Of a DNA stretch of 64,000 nt, positions 1 through 7,756 are shown in pieces. The position numbers were made by a program, and so were the translations under genes. The stretch is from Galbibacter mesophilus (lineage in GTDB: Bacteria > Bacteroidota > Bacteroidia > Flavobacteriales > Flavobacteriaceae): contig NZ_JAMQVC010000001.1 in assembly GCF_023721415.1 (NCBI RefSeq), forward strand, positions 1,054,001 to 1,118,000, written 5' to 3'. The stretch's first letter is position 1; each line of letters begins with the position of its first letter. The notes below the pieces were generated by a model. It was not told where the DNA came from. It saw only the letters and a program-made list of their open reading frames with translations, and did not search any database.

Positions 1-288
1 TTCCCATTCAGAAAAATTCAAAACAAACTTTCCTTGATTAATATTTTGTGTGATGTACCAATTAATGGGCACAACCTCATCGTACCATTTGTAATGGGTG
101 TTGTTGGAGTGGCAGTCGTAACAGGCGTTTAAAAATAAATCACTTATTTCTTTAGGTGCTGAGGTGCTATATAAAAAATCAGCGGTATTGTTAATCTCTT
201 CGGAAGTATTTTTAGTGTACCGAAACAATTGCAATCCCAGAAATAGAATTAATAAAATAAATAGTGATACCGCAGTACGACTTGTCAT
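1..288 (-). CDS. Haem-binding domain protein, 3' part missing (window edge)
   Basis: Reading leftward from an ATG at 286-288 gives an open frame running off the window start (96 codons seen). The N terminus (MTSRTAVSLFILLILF) is a membrane anchor or signal segment. Further on there is a CYDCHS motif, a single CxxCH c-type haem attachment site, followed by a tryptophan-rich stretch (KWYDEVVPINWYI) and an NFSEWE motif where the frame is cut. This order matches the short Haem_bd family common in Bacteroidota, usually about 140-160 residues, so roughly a third is missing. The likely location is the periplasmic face of the inner membrane. Electron partner and role are not visible from the sequence. 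The family call is by motif recognition; the CxxCH motif is seen directly. Confidence 0.75.
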   Translation of the reverse strand, partial: MTSRTAVSLFILLILFLGLQLFRYTKNTSEEINNTADFLYSTSAPKEISDLFLNACYDCHSNNTHYKWYDEVVPINWYITQNINQGKFVLNFSEWE

Positions 289-487
289 TTGATGTAAGTT
301 TTTTGTTATTTTCCTCTCCCTAACCATTATTTGAAGGCAGATTTAGGGGTTGTCCTATATTCTAATACGAATATAAAATATCTTGACTTATAAAGTAAAT
401 AATCTATATATTAATTGCTGAAGAATACTGGAAAGGAAAGGATAGAGAAATACTACTCTTCATCTTATTTCTTTTTTAATACTATTT
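289..487. other. Intergenic, no gene seen
   Basis: AT-rich spacer between the leftward haem-binding gene and the 3' end of the leftward serine hydrolase. I see no open frame of substance, no strong hairpin and no -7 box on the minus strand that clearly serves the haem-binding gene. Confidence 0.5.
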
Positions 488-1897
488 CTACTCTATCGCC
501 TCAGCTATACCGCTTAAAAAGCCATTAAAGTCGAAAGCGTCTCCAGAGGCAAGTCCCATTCTCACTACAACTAAATCTTTGGAAGGGACAATGTAGACAC
601 GTTGCCCTTGGAAACCGTCTGCGAAATAAGTATCGGTAGGGGCATCGGGAAGTTTTTTGGAGGCATTGAGCCAAAAATGACCGCCATACATGCCTTCGGA
701 ATTTGGTGCGGGAGTGGACACATAATCCACCCAATCTTTATCAAATAATTGATCGCCGTTCCAATAGCCATTGTGCAAATATAGGAGTCCGAATTTCCCC
801 CAATCACGCGTTGTGGCCCATCCGTAGGAAGAGCCTACGAAATTCCCGGCGGCATCGGTTTCCAACACCATACTCTTCATCCCAATACGATCAATGAGTT
901 TTTGGTAAGGAAAGTTTAGGTATTCTTCATAAGTACTGAATTCCTTCCGAAGCAAACCGGATAATAAATTGGAGGTTCCTGAAGAGTAGTTCCATTGTTC
1001 ATTCGGTTTGGCATCTGCTTCCTTATTCGCTTGTGCAGCGCTCATATCTTCAGCTAAAAAAAGCATTTTAGTAACATCAGAAATGGTGGCATAATCTTCC
1101 TCCCATTCCAAACCACTATTCATTTGAAGTAAATTGCTATAGGTGATATTTTTACGGCTATCTGTTTGCCAAGCATCCACCGGGGCGGGGTTGCTAACTT
1201 TCAATTTTCCTTCGCATTGCAGAATTCCGTACAGCGTTGCCATGACGCTTTTAGTCATGGACCAACCCAACAATTTTGAATCCCTGTTTAAGGAATCACC
1301 ATATTTTTCAGCAACAATCTGGTCTTTATAAATCACCAAAACCGACCGTGTTTTTTGTACATCGTTATTGGAAAAGGCTTCTTCTACCGCTTTGTCTATT
1401 TGTTGGTAGTTTACATTGGCAAAAACCGTGTCTTTTTGAGGCAACTCTCCGTACGGATAGGGCAAATTAGTCTGTTTTTGCCATCGAGAAGGCGCTGTTG
1501 CAGCACTTATCGTTTCCAAATCTGCTTTTTTAGGTACCAACACGCATCCTAAGCCTTCCCTGTAAACGGCAATCCTTTCTTGGAGTCCGTAAACACTGGA
1601 TGTTGCGAGTTTATCTGCTTCGTCCACTTTGTTTTTCGCGAGATTTACAGGGGAAAAGTTATTGTCGTGTTTTTCGGTAAATTCTATAGTCCGATTATCG
1701 AGAAAATTGCACGAACATACATTTTTTGCTGCGTAGCCGCTTATGATATTCAGTTTTGGATAGTTGAAATAAAATACGGCAACAAGGGCAAAACATATAA
1801 GGAGAATCGTATAGAGGGCGAAGCGTTTGAAGTTTTTCACAATATATGAGTTTGTATTATCGACGAATAAAGATAAAAAATACTTTCCTCTAGGCAT
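488..1897 (-). CDS. Serine hydrolase, beta-lactamase / NylB-like, membrane anchored
   Basis: A 469-residue protein of the serine beta-lactamase / penicillin-binding fold. An uncleaved-looking membrane segment lies near residues 24-44 (FALYTILLICFALVAVFYF), so the catalytic domain should face the periplasm. The nucleophile motif SxxK is SMTK at residues 213-216, the Tyr motif is YSS at about 304, and the third motif reads GFQGQ near the C terminus rather than HTG or KTG. That combination (Tyr-Ser-Ser plus a G-x-x-G-Q third box) is typical of 6-aminohexanoate-dimer-hydrolase-like (NylB-like) esterases and amidases rather than true class C beta-lactamases. Substrate is unknown. It is divergent from sufS with a 90-base gap and shares no evident pathway with it. 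A start further downstream is possible, since the first 20 residues are charged and unusual for a signal-anchor protein. Confidence 0.85.
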   Translation of the reverse strand: MPRGKYFLSLFVDNTNSYIVKNFKRFALYTILLICFALVAVFYFNYPKLNIISGYAAKNVCSCNFLDNRTIEFTEKHDNNFSPVNLAKNKVDEADKLATSSVYGLQERIAVYREGLGCVLVPKKADLETISAATAPSRWQKQTNLPYPYGELPQKDTVFANVNYQQIDKAVEEAFSNNDVQKTRSVLVIYKDQIVAEKYGDSLNRDSKLLGWSMTKSVMATLYGILQCEGKLKVSNPAPVDAWQTDSRKNITYSNLLQMNSGLEWEEDYATISDVTKMLFLAEDMSAAQANKEADAKPNEQWNYSSGTSNLLSGLLRKEFSTYEEYLNFPYQKLIDRIGMKSMVLETDAAGNFVGSSYGWATTRDWGKFGLLYLHNGYWNGDQLFDKDWVDYVSTPAPNSEGMYGGHFWLNASKKLPDAPTDTYFADGFQGQRVYIVPSKDLVVVRMGLASGDAFDFNGFLSGIAEAIE

Positions 1898-1951
1898 CTC
1901 CCTTTAAACAAAACTTTCCCGCCTTCTCTTTTTAAGCTTCCAACTTTACCG

Positions 1952-1959
1952 TACTTTTG
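1952..1959 (+). promoter_or_regulatory. -7 box for sufS
   Basis: TACTTTTG matches the Bacteroidota -7 consensus TAnnTTTG and lies 28 bases before the preferred sufS ATG. No convincing TTG -33 element is seen at the usual spacing, so this is a moderate call. Confidence 0.5.
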
Positions 1960-1986
1960 TGCTTTATCTTTTTAGTAAGAACCACT

Positions 1987-3201
1987 ATGATTGATGTACA
2001 AAAAATACGTAAAGACTTTCCCATTTTACAACGAAAAGTAAACGGGTATCCTTTAATTTATTTTGATAATGCTGCCACTTCACAAACACCGCAGCAGGTA
2101 ATCGATTGTATTGTTGATTATTACTCCAACTTTAACGCCAACATACACCGCGGCGTACACACGCTTTCCCAAGAAGCTACCGATAAATATGAGCAGGCGC
2201 GTATTAAAATTCAAGAACATTTTAACGCCAAGAAAGCCAAAGAAATTATTTACACTTCGGGAACTACGCACGCTATCAATTTAGTGGCAAACGGTTTTTC
2301 TTCATTGCTGAAAAAAGATGATGAGCTCATTGTTTCTGCACTGGAACACCACTCAAACATCGTTCCTTGGCAGATGCTTTGCGAGCGAACAGGAGCAAAG
2401 TTGAAGGTTATCCCCATGAACGACGATGGTCAGTTGATGATGGAAGCGTATGCTGAATTGCTTTCTGAAAAAACAAAACTGGTTTTCTGCAACCATATCT
2501 CCAATGCTTTGGGGGTTATCAACCCAATTGAAGAAATTATTGAAAAAGCACATGCGGTTGGTGCCGCTGTTTTAGTGGATGGCGCACAAGCGTGTCCGCA
2601 CCTAAAACCCGATGTTCAAGCGCTGGATGTAGATTTCTATGTGGCTTCTGCCCATAAAATGTGTGGCCCAACCGGGGTTGGTATTCTTTACGGAAAAGAA
2701 GAATGGCTCACCAAATTGCCGCCCTATCAAGGAGGTGGTGAAATGATTGCTGAAGTTACTTTTGAAAAAACTACCTATGCCGACTTACCCCACAAATTTG
2801 AAGCGGGAACACCAAACATTTGCGGCGGAATTGCTTTTGGCGCTGCTATTGATTATATGAACAGCATTGGTTTTGAAAACATTTTGGCATACGAAAATGA
2901 ACTGCTTGCCTACGGAACTGAAAAGTTAAACGAGATAGACGGACTAAAAATTTACGGGAATACTAGCAAGAAAGCATCCGTAATTTCTTTTAATATCGAA
3001 GGTATTCATCCATACGATATTGGTACCATTGTAGACAAACTAGGTATTGCCGTGCGTACCGGCCACCATTGCGCCCAACCTATAATGGATTTCTTTAAAA
3101 TTCCGGGTACCGTTAGGGCGAGTTTTGCTTTTTACAATACCAAAGAAGAGATAGACGGCTTGGTTGAAGCAGTTAAAAAAGCAAAAATGATGCTTTCATA
3201 A
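1987..3201 (+). CDS. sufS: SufS-type cysteine desulfurase
   Basis: A PLP-dependent class V aminotransferase-fold enzyme of 404 residues that removes sulfur from L-cysteine for Fe-S cluster assembly. The PLP lysine is seen at residue 224 in SAHKMCGP, and the persulfide-bearing catalytic Cys at residue 362 in RTGHHCAQP, which is the group II (SufS/CsdA) context. Length and both motifs match SufS. The frame is open ten codons further upstream, but ATG at 1987 (MIDVQKIRKDFP) gives the family's normal N terminus and fits the -7 box at 1952. Unlike classic suf operons, no sufB, sufC or sufD neighbour is present here: the gene stands between a serine hydrolase and a toxin-antitoxin pair. Cytosolic. 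Confidence 0.95.
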   Translation: MIDVQKIRKDFPILQRKVNGYPLIYFDNAATSQTPQQVIDCIVDYYSNFNANIHRGVHTLSQEATDKYEQARIKIQEHFNAKKAKEIIYTSGTTHAINLVANGFSSLLKKDDELIVSALEHHSNIVPWQMLCERTGAKLKVIPMNDDGQLMMEAYAELLSEKTKLVFCNHISNALGVINPIEEIIEKAHAVGAAVLVDGAQACPHLKPDVQALDVDFYVASAHKMCGPTGVGILYGKEEWLTKLPPYQGGGEMIAEVTFEKTTYADLPHKFEAGTPNICGGIAFGAAIDYMNSIGFENILAYENELLAYGTEKLNEIDGLKIYGNTSKKASVISFNIEGIHPYDIGTIVDKLGIAVRTGHHCAQPIMDFFKIPGTVRASFAFYNTKEEIDGLVEAVKKAKMMLS

Positions 3202-3224
3202 GTAATTTCGAGATGTCTAGAATA

Positions 3225-3527
3225 TTAAATTTCCAATGACAATTTTAGACTACCGCCCAGACCTTCGTGAATGATTCGCATTAGTGTAGAAAGCCGAATG
3301 TCACTGGCGTTATTTTCAATTCTCGAAATATAATTTTTGGTAGTCCCAGCCTTGTCGGCAAGTTGTTGTTGAGTTAATTGCTGTCTTTTGCGAGCCTCTT
3401 GAATTAGAACCCCAATTTTAAAAGCTTCAAATTCTTCTTCAAACTTTTTCCTTGATTCGGTTCCAATTTCGCCATATTGCTCATTGAGATGGTCATCAAA
3501 TGAAGTTAGTTTTTTATTTGCTTTCAT
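3225..3527 (-). CDS. HigA-type antitoxin, Xre-family HTH protein
   Basis: About 100 residues. The C-terminal half carries a classical helix-turn-helix of the Xre/Cro type (LTQQQLADKAGTTKNYISRI), and the N-terminal half is charged and helical, as expected for toxin-binding and DNA-binding antitoxins. The frame stays open 25 codons further upstream, but that extension lies inside the toxin gene and is lysine-rich; the ATG at 3525-3527 (MKANKKLTSF) overlaps the toxin stop by only 14 bases and is the better start. The toxin gene precedes it, the order typical of higBA modules. It should bind the inverted repeat at 3879-3896 and repress its own promoter. Cytosolic. HTH family certain; pairing inferred from overlap. 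Confidence 0.85.
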   Translation of the reverse strand: MKANKKLTSFDDHLNEQYGEIGTESRKKFEEEFEAFKIGVLIQEARKRQQLTQQQLADKAGTTKNYISRIENNASDIRLSTLMRIIHEGLGGSLKLSLEI

Positions 3528-3855
3528 AATATTCTTTTTTAAGTCTTTCTGCTCTTTTAATTTCCTTTTTAGGTGTTTTCTGAGTTTTCTTCTGAAACCC
3601 ACTTAATAATACGATAAGATTTCCTTCATCGAAAAAACAAAAAATTCTAAAAATCCCTTTTCCTGCGGAAACACGTACTTCCCAAAGTCCATCGGTATTG
3701 GTTAAATGCTTTAAGAATTTTTGTGGTACTACTTTAGTCCTTTTTATAAATAATAAAGTCCAGTCTATTTTATTTCTCACTACCAGCGGCTGCTTTTTGT
3801 AAAAGTCCATAAAATGGTTTTCATAAAAGCCTATTTGTCTATTAAAATCACTCAA
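3514..3855 (-). CDS. HigB/RelE-superfamily toxin (phage-derived Gp49-like)
   Basis: A 113-residue basic protein with the layout of the Gp49/HigB group of RelE-fold ribosome-dependent mRNA interferases: an N-terminal helical stretch, the segment LTNTDGLWEVRVSAGKGIFR where the Trp-Glu-Val-Arg and the later Arg are the conserved strand, then FFDEGNLIVLLSGFQKKTQ and a lysine-rich C-terminal helix with TPKKEI. These features match the family's usual HGFxKKTQKTPxxEI ending. It is translationally coupled to the downstream antitoxin through a 14-base overlap. A promoter and overlapping operator sit 20 bases upstream. Likely a functional type II toxin-antitoxin unit; no truncation is visible. Confidence 0.87.
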   Translation of the reverse strand: MSDFNRQIGFYENHFMDFYKKQPLVVRNKIDWTLLFIKRTKVVPQKFLKHLTNTDGLWEVRVSAGKGIFRIFCFFDEGNLIVLLSGFQKKTQKTPKKEIKRAERLKKEYYESK

Positions 3856-3874
3856 TCCTACCGCTATTTTTTAC

Positions 3875-3905
3875 CAAAGTTACCTAAAAAGGTAACATTT
3901 TGCAA
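3875..3905 (-). promoter_or_regulatory. higBA promoter
   Basis: On the minus strand TTG (bases 3905-3903) is followed after 20 bases by TAACTTTG (bases 3882-3875), matching the Bacteroidota TTG-N17-23-TAnnTTTG promoter. The -7 box ends 19 bases before the toxin ATG. Confidence 0.65.
3879..3896. promoter_or_regulatory. Inverted-repeat operator of the toxin-antitoxin pair
   Basis: GTTACC-TAAAAA-GGTAAC is a perfect 6-bp dyad with a 6-base spacer. It lies in the promoter spacer and overlaps the first bases of the -7 box, an ideal position for autorepression by the HTH antitoxin. The dyad is seen directly; its use is inferred. Confidence 0.6.
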
Positions 3906-3979
3906 GTACTTATTGGTGCTCTATAATTTTACTGACTCACTTGACTTTCAAATCCCTTTCCTTATTCAAGCAATAACTG

Positions 3980-3987
3980 TATTTTTG
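3980..3987 (+). promoter_or_regulatory. -7 box for leuS
   Basis: TATTTTTG fits TAnnTTTG and would start transcription about 55-60 bases before leuS. Confidence 0.5.
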
Positions 3988-4050
3988 CAACTTCTTAGAC
4001 GGATTCTCAATCCCGAAGATTTGGGAGAGTTTCACTAAAAAAACAACGTG

Positions 4051-6945
4051 ATGAAGTACAATTTCAATGAAATTGAAGCCAAATGGCAAAAATATTGGTC
4101 GAAAAACCAAACATTTAAAGCAAACAATAATTCAGATAAACCTAAATATTATGTGTTGGACATGTTTCCTTATCCGTCTGGAGCAGGATTGCATGTAGGG
4201 CATCCGTTAGGGTATATTGCAAGTGATATTTATGCACGTTACAAACGTCATAAAGGCTTTAATGTGCTTCATCCCATGGGATACGATAGTTTTGGATTGC
4301 CAGCAGAGCAATATGCCATTCAAACAGGGCAACATCCTGCTATTACTACGGAAACAAATATTAAAAGATACCGTGAGCAGTTAGATAAAATAGGATTTTC
4401 TTTTGATTGGAGTCGGGAAGTCCGCACATCCAATCCAGAATATTACAAATGGACGCAGTGGATTTTCATTCAGCTTTTCAATTCATGGTACAACAACGAT
4501 ACCGATAAAGCTGAAAATATTGAGACGCTTATTTCTAAATTTGAAGCCGAAGGGAATTCAGCAGTAAATGCCGTTCATGATGAAACGGTAGCTACTTTTT
4601 CTGCGGAAGAATGGAAAAATTTTACTTCCGAAGAAAAACAGGAAATATTACTTAAATACCGACTTACCTACTTGGCTGAAACGGAAGTGAATTGGTGCCC
4701 TGCTTTGGGTACGGTTTTAGCCAATGATGAAATTGTAAATGGTGTTTCCGAGCGTGGTGGCCATCCCGTTGTTCGTAAAAAAATGAAGCAATGGAGCATG
4801 CGTATTTCTGCTTATGCCGAACGTTTGTTGCAAGGTTTGGAAAAAGTAGATTGGCCAGAGCCGCTAAAAGAAATTCAACGTAATTGGATAGGAAAGTCTG
4901 TTGGTGCTTCAGTTGATTTTAATGTTCTTTCAAATGATGATGTCACTTCGAGCGCCCGCCTACCTGAGTATTTCGGGCAGGCAGTCGAGAAGTCACAATC
5001 CATTTCCGTTTTCACCACCCGTCCTGATACTATTTTCGGGGTTTCGTTTATGACACTTGCTCCAGAGCACGAATTGGTAAGTAAAATAACTACTCCGGAA
5101 CAAAAAGAAGCTGTAGAAACCTACATTGAAGCCACTGCAAAACGTAGCGAGCGCGAACGTATGGCTGATGTTAAAACCATTAGCGGAGTGTTCACCGGTG
5201 CCTATGCTGAACATCCTTTTACCAAAGAGCCTGTTCCTATTTGGATTGGCGATTATGTATTGGCGGGTTATGGAACGGGAGCTGTAATGGCCGTGCCTTG
5301 TGGTGACCAACGTGATTACGATTTTGCAAAACACTTTGGGATTGATATTCCTAATATTTTTGAAGGTGTAGATATAAGCGAAGAGGCTTTTGCTGATAAA
5401 GAAAATACGGTGATTGCCAATAGCGATTTCTTAAATGGTTTGGGCTACAAAGAAGCTACCAAGAAAGCGATTGAAAAATTAGAAGAAATTGGGCAAGGGA
5501 AAGGAAAAATAAACTACCGCCTTCGCGATGCCGTTTTTTCGAGACAACGCTATTGGGGGGAACCTTTTCCAGTATATTACGTAAACGGACTCCCACAAAT
5601 GATAGACGCAAAACATTTGCCTATTGAATTGCCGGAAGTGGAAAAATACCTTCCCACAGAAACCGGCGAACCACCACTAGGCAATGCTACCGAATGGGCG
5701 TGGGATTCGGTAAACAATAAAGTCGTTTCTAATGACCTTTGTCATGCTGAGCCTGTCGAAGCATCGCAAAATGGAATTTACCCTCTCGAACTCAACACCA
5801 TGCCAGGTTGGGCAGGAAGTTCATGGTATTTTAACCGCTATATGGATGCTGGAAATACCGAAGAATTTGCCTCTCAGGAAGCACTCAACTATTGGCAAGA
5901 TGTAGATTTATACATTGGCGGTAGCGAACACGCCACCGGACACTTACTGTATGCCCGTTTTTGGCAGAAATTTTTGTTCGACCAAGGATTGCTTCCCGTA
6001 GATGAGTTTGCTAAAAAACTTATCAACCAAGGGATGATTTTAGGAACAAGTGCGTTTGTGTATCGCTTGGAAAACGAAAATACGTTTGTATCAAAAAATC
6101 AAATTGGCGATAAAAAAGTATTACCGATTCATGCAGATGTATCCTTTGTGAATACTTCGGAAGAATTAGACATGGAAGCCTTTAAAAATTGGCGTCCTGA
6201 GTTTAAAGATGCTAAGTTCATCACAGAAGAAGATGGAACTTTCAAAGTCTCTCGGGAAGTCGAAAAAATGTCGAAGTCGAAATACAACGTCGTAAATCCG
6301 GATGAGATTTGTGAAAATTACGGCGCTGATACACTTCGGATGTATGAAATGTTCCTTGGTCCGTTAGAGCAAGCCAAGCCTTGGAATACAGCCGGAATTA
6401 CCGGAGTTCATGGTTTCCTTAAAAAACTATGGAAATTGTATTTTGATGATAACGGACTAAAAGTTACCGATAGCGAACCTTCCGCAGAGAGTTTAAAGAG
6501 TTTGCACAAAACCATTAAAAAAGTTGAGGAAGATATCGAGAATTTCTCGTTCAACACATCGGTTTCTACTTTTATGATTTGCGTTAACGAACTCACCGCA
6601 CAAAAGTGTACCAGTAAAGCTATTTTGGAGCCATTAGCGGTCCTTATTTCACCTTATGCTCCACATATTGCAGAAGAGCTTTGGAGTGCGCTTGGAAACA
6701 GCGAATCGATTGCTACTGCTCCTTTCCCTGCATTTGAAGAGAAATATTTGGTGGAGAGCATGAAAACTTATCCAATATCTTTTAATGGGAAAATGCGTTT
6801 TACGCTTGATTTACCTATGGATATGAGCAAGGAGGATATTGAAAAAGTGGTTATGGAACATGCCAAAACCCAAGCACAACTGGAAGGAAGAACTCCGAAG
6901 AAAATAATTATCGTTCCCGGAAAAATTGTTAACATAGTAGGATAA
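4051..6945 (+). CDS. leuS: Leucyl-tRNA synthetase
   Basis: A class Ia aminoacyl-tRNA synthetase of 964 residues that charges tRNA-Leu. The HIGH signature is HVGH at residues 48-51 and the KMSKS loop is KMSKS at 739-743. The CP1 editing domain lies between, with VFTTRPDTIFG visible around residues 325-335. The frame starts with GTG directly before ATG; ATG at 4051 is preferred. Two stretches interrupt the family alignment and are clearly translated REP-like DNA: residues about 297-315 (DVTSSARLPEYFGQAVEKSQ) and about 561-573 (NDLCHAEPVEASQ). Both keep the frame and lie outside the catalytic motifs. Monocistronic, ending at a strong terminator hairpin. Cytosolic and essential, so the insertions must be tolerated. 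Confidence 0.97.
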   Translation: MKYNFNEIEAKWQKYWSKNQTFKANNNSDKPKYYVLDMFPYPSGAGLHVGHPLGYIASDIYARYKRHKGFNVLHPMGYDSFGLPAEQYAIQTGQHPAITTETNIKRYREQLDKIGFSFDWSREVRTSNPEYYKWTQWIFIQLFNSWYNNDTDKAENIETLISKFEAEGNSAVNAVHDETVATFSAEEWKNFTSEEKQEILLKYRLTYLAETEVNWCPALGTVLANDEIVNGVSERGGHPVVRKKMKQWSMRISAYAERLLQGLEKVDWPEPLKEIQRNWIGKSVGASVDFNVLSNDDVTSSARLPEYFGQAVEKSQSISVFTTRPDTIFGVSFMTLAPEHELVSKITTPEQKEAVETYIEATAKRSERERMADVKTISGVFTGAYAEHPFTKEPVPIWIGDYVLAGYGTGAVMAVPCGDQRDYDFAKHFGIDIPNIFEGVDISEEAFADKENTVIANSDFLNGLGYKEATKKAIEKLEEIGQGKGKINYRLRDAVFSRQRYWGEPFPVYYVNGLPQMIDAKHLPIELPEVEKYLPTETGEPPLGNATEWAWDSVNNKVVSNDLCHAEPVEASQNGIYPLELNTMPGWAGSSWYFNRYMDAGNTEEFASQEALNYWQDVDLYIGGSEHATGHLLYARFWQKFLFDQGLLPVDEFAKKLINQGMILGTSAFVYRLENENTFVSKNQIGDKKVLPIHADVSFVNTSEELDMEAFKNWRPEFKDAKFITEEDGTFKVSREVEKMSKSKYNVVNPDEICENYGADTLRMYEMFLGPLEQAKPWNTAGITGVHGFLKKLWKLYFDDNGLKVTDSEPSAESLKSLHKTIKKVEEDIENFSFNTSVSTFMICVNELTAQKCTSKAILEPLAVLISPYAPHIAEELWSALGNSESIATAPFPAFEEKYLVESMKTYPISFNGKMRFTLDLPMDMSKEDIEKVVMEHAKTQAQLEGRTPKKIIIVPGKIVNIVG
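4942..4995. repeat. REP-like palindrome inside leuS, with a nested hairpin
   Basis: The outer arms GTCACTTCGAG and GTCGAGAAGTCAC form an imperfect dyad of a repeat family also seen near 12311-12341. Between the arms lies a second dyad, GCCCGCC ... GGGCAGGC, matching an insert seen at about 10329 and 20232. The whole element is multiple-of-three compatible and translated. Confidence 0.7.
5738..5768. repeat. REP-like element inside leuS
   Basis: The bases encoding CHAEPVEAS are a copy of an intergenic repeat whose reverse complement (CTTCGACA..GCTCAGC.TGAC) recurs at 12276-12299 and, expanded, at 15578-15626. It is in frame and adds about ten residues. Confidence 0.75.
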
Positions 6946-6946
6946 T

Positions 6947-6982
6947 CTAAACACCAAAGGTTTTTAAGCCTTTGGTGTTTAG
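6947..6982 (+). terminator. leuS terminator hairpin
   Basis: A perfect 14-bp stem (6947-6960 with 6969-6982) with an 8-base loop, starting three bases after the leuS stop. The stem core ACCAAAGG/CCTTTGGT belongs to a hairpin family repeated downstream of several genes in the window. The following T-tract is weak. Confidence 0.75.
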
Positions 6983-6997
6983 TCCTTAAGCTAGTGT

Positions 6998-7020
6998 CTT
7001 ACTGAACCTATCGAAGTACA
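6998..7020. repeat. Degenerate REP-like remnant
   Basis: CTTACTGAACCTATCGAAGT resembles the repeat translated in leuS (CTGAGCCTGTCGAAG) with several changes. It is intergenic and probably decayed. Confidence 0.4.
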
Positions 7021-7142
7021 ATAAACTTTAAAATAGTGCGTCTTGAACACGCGCTGACTGACTATAATTTCAATAAATAAATTCCTTTTCACTTTATAGA
7101 AATTTAACATAAATATTATGTGTTTATTTTCTATGTTTTTAG

Positions 7143-7150
7143 TATGTTTG
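7143..7150 (+). promoter_or_regulatory. -7 box for the small lipoprotein gene
   Basis: TATGTTTG fits TAnnTTTG and lies 26 bases before the ATG at 7177. Confidence 0.5.
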
Positions 7151-7176
7151 ATATTGAACTTTAAACCCAAATTACC

Positions 7177-7650
7177 ATGAAAAAAACGTACTTAGCAATT
7201 ACACTTGCCTTTTTAGCATTAACCATTTCTTCCTGTTCAAGTGATGATGATAGCAGTGGCAACGACGAAATTACCTTTGATACTTTGAGTGGAAAAGTCC
7301 ACGGAGATAATTTTACTGCCATGGGTGGTATTGCTTTTTATACAAATGAAGAAACACTTTCCATTGATATTACGAATGTTGAAGCAGGCTGTGAATCTGA
7401 TAATTTATCCTACGAACATTATGTTTCTGTTGTAAAAGTAGCAGCAGCAGAAGGTACTTATTCAACCAACGTTGCTTTTGGAAAAAAAGGAGAAACCCCA
7501 TATAATAGCTTACAGTCCACTGTCATTATAGATTCAATTAATGATTCAAATGTTTCTTTAAGACTGAAGGTTGGTTATGGAAAAGAGGAAGGTTTTGATA
7601 ATGACGATTTTATAGTAGAAGGTGCCTTTACCGTTCCTATCTGTCAATAA
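7177..7650 (+). CDS. Small outer-membrane lipoprotein, function unknown
   Basis: 157 residues. The N terminus is a lipoprotein signal peptide (lysines, a hydrophobic run, lipobox TISSC with Cys at residue 20). The Cys is followed by SSDDDSSG, the Ser/acid tract that acts as a surface-export signal for lipoproteins in Bacteroidota. The mature part of about 135 residues is acidic with beta-strand-like alternation and two Cys residues (about 69 and 156) that could form a disulfide. I do not recognise a named domain. Isolated gene between leuS and a zinc peptidase, with its own -7 box and terminator. The role stays open; surface exposure is inferred from the signal. Confidence 0.8.
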   Translation: MKKTYLAITLAFLALTISSCSSDDDSSGNDEITFDTLSGKVHGDNFTAMGGIAFYTNEETLSIDITNVEAGCESDNLSYEHYVSVVKVAAAEGTYSTNVAFGKKGETPYNSLQSTVIIDSINDSNVSLRLKVGYGKEEGFDNDDFIVEGAFTVPICQ

Positions 7651-7686
7651 AATCTTTAAAAATACTGTCGTAACGTCAGCTGTTAA

Positions 7687-7714
7687 AACCCTGCTAAATT
7701 TGGCGGGGTTTTTG
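7687..7714 (+). terminator. Terminator after the small lipoprotein
   Basis: Stem AACCCTGC (7687-7694) with GCGGGGTT (7703-7710), including one G-T pair, an 8-base loop and a following run of T. Confidence 0.75.
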
Positions 7715-7756
7715 CTTTTTATATCGTAATTTTAGTATTCAGAAAAAATAAAAATC

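Noticed and set aside
1580-1849. Rightward frame opposite the serine hydrolase
   Set aside because: Composition is not protein-like and the other strand carries the SxxK motif gene.
4993-5334. Leftward frame within leuS
   Set aside because: Shadow of the coding strand, no start context.
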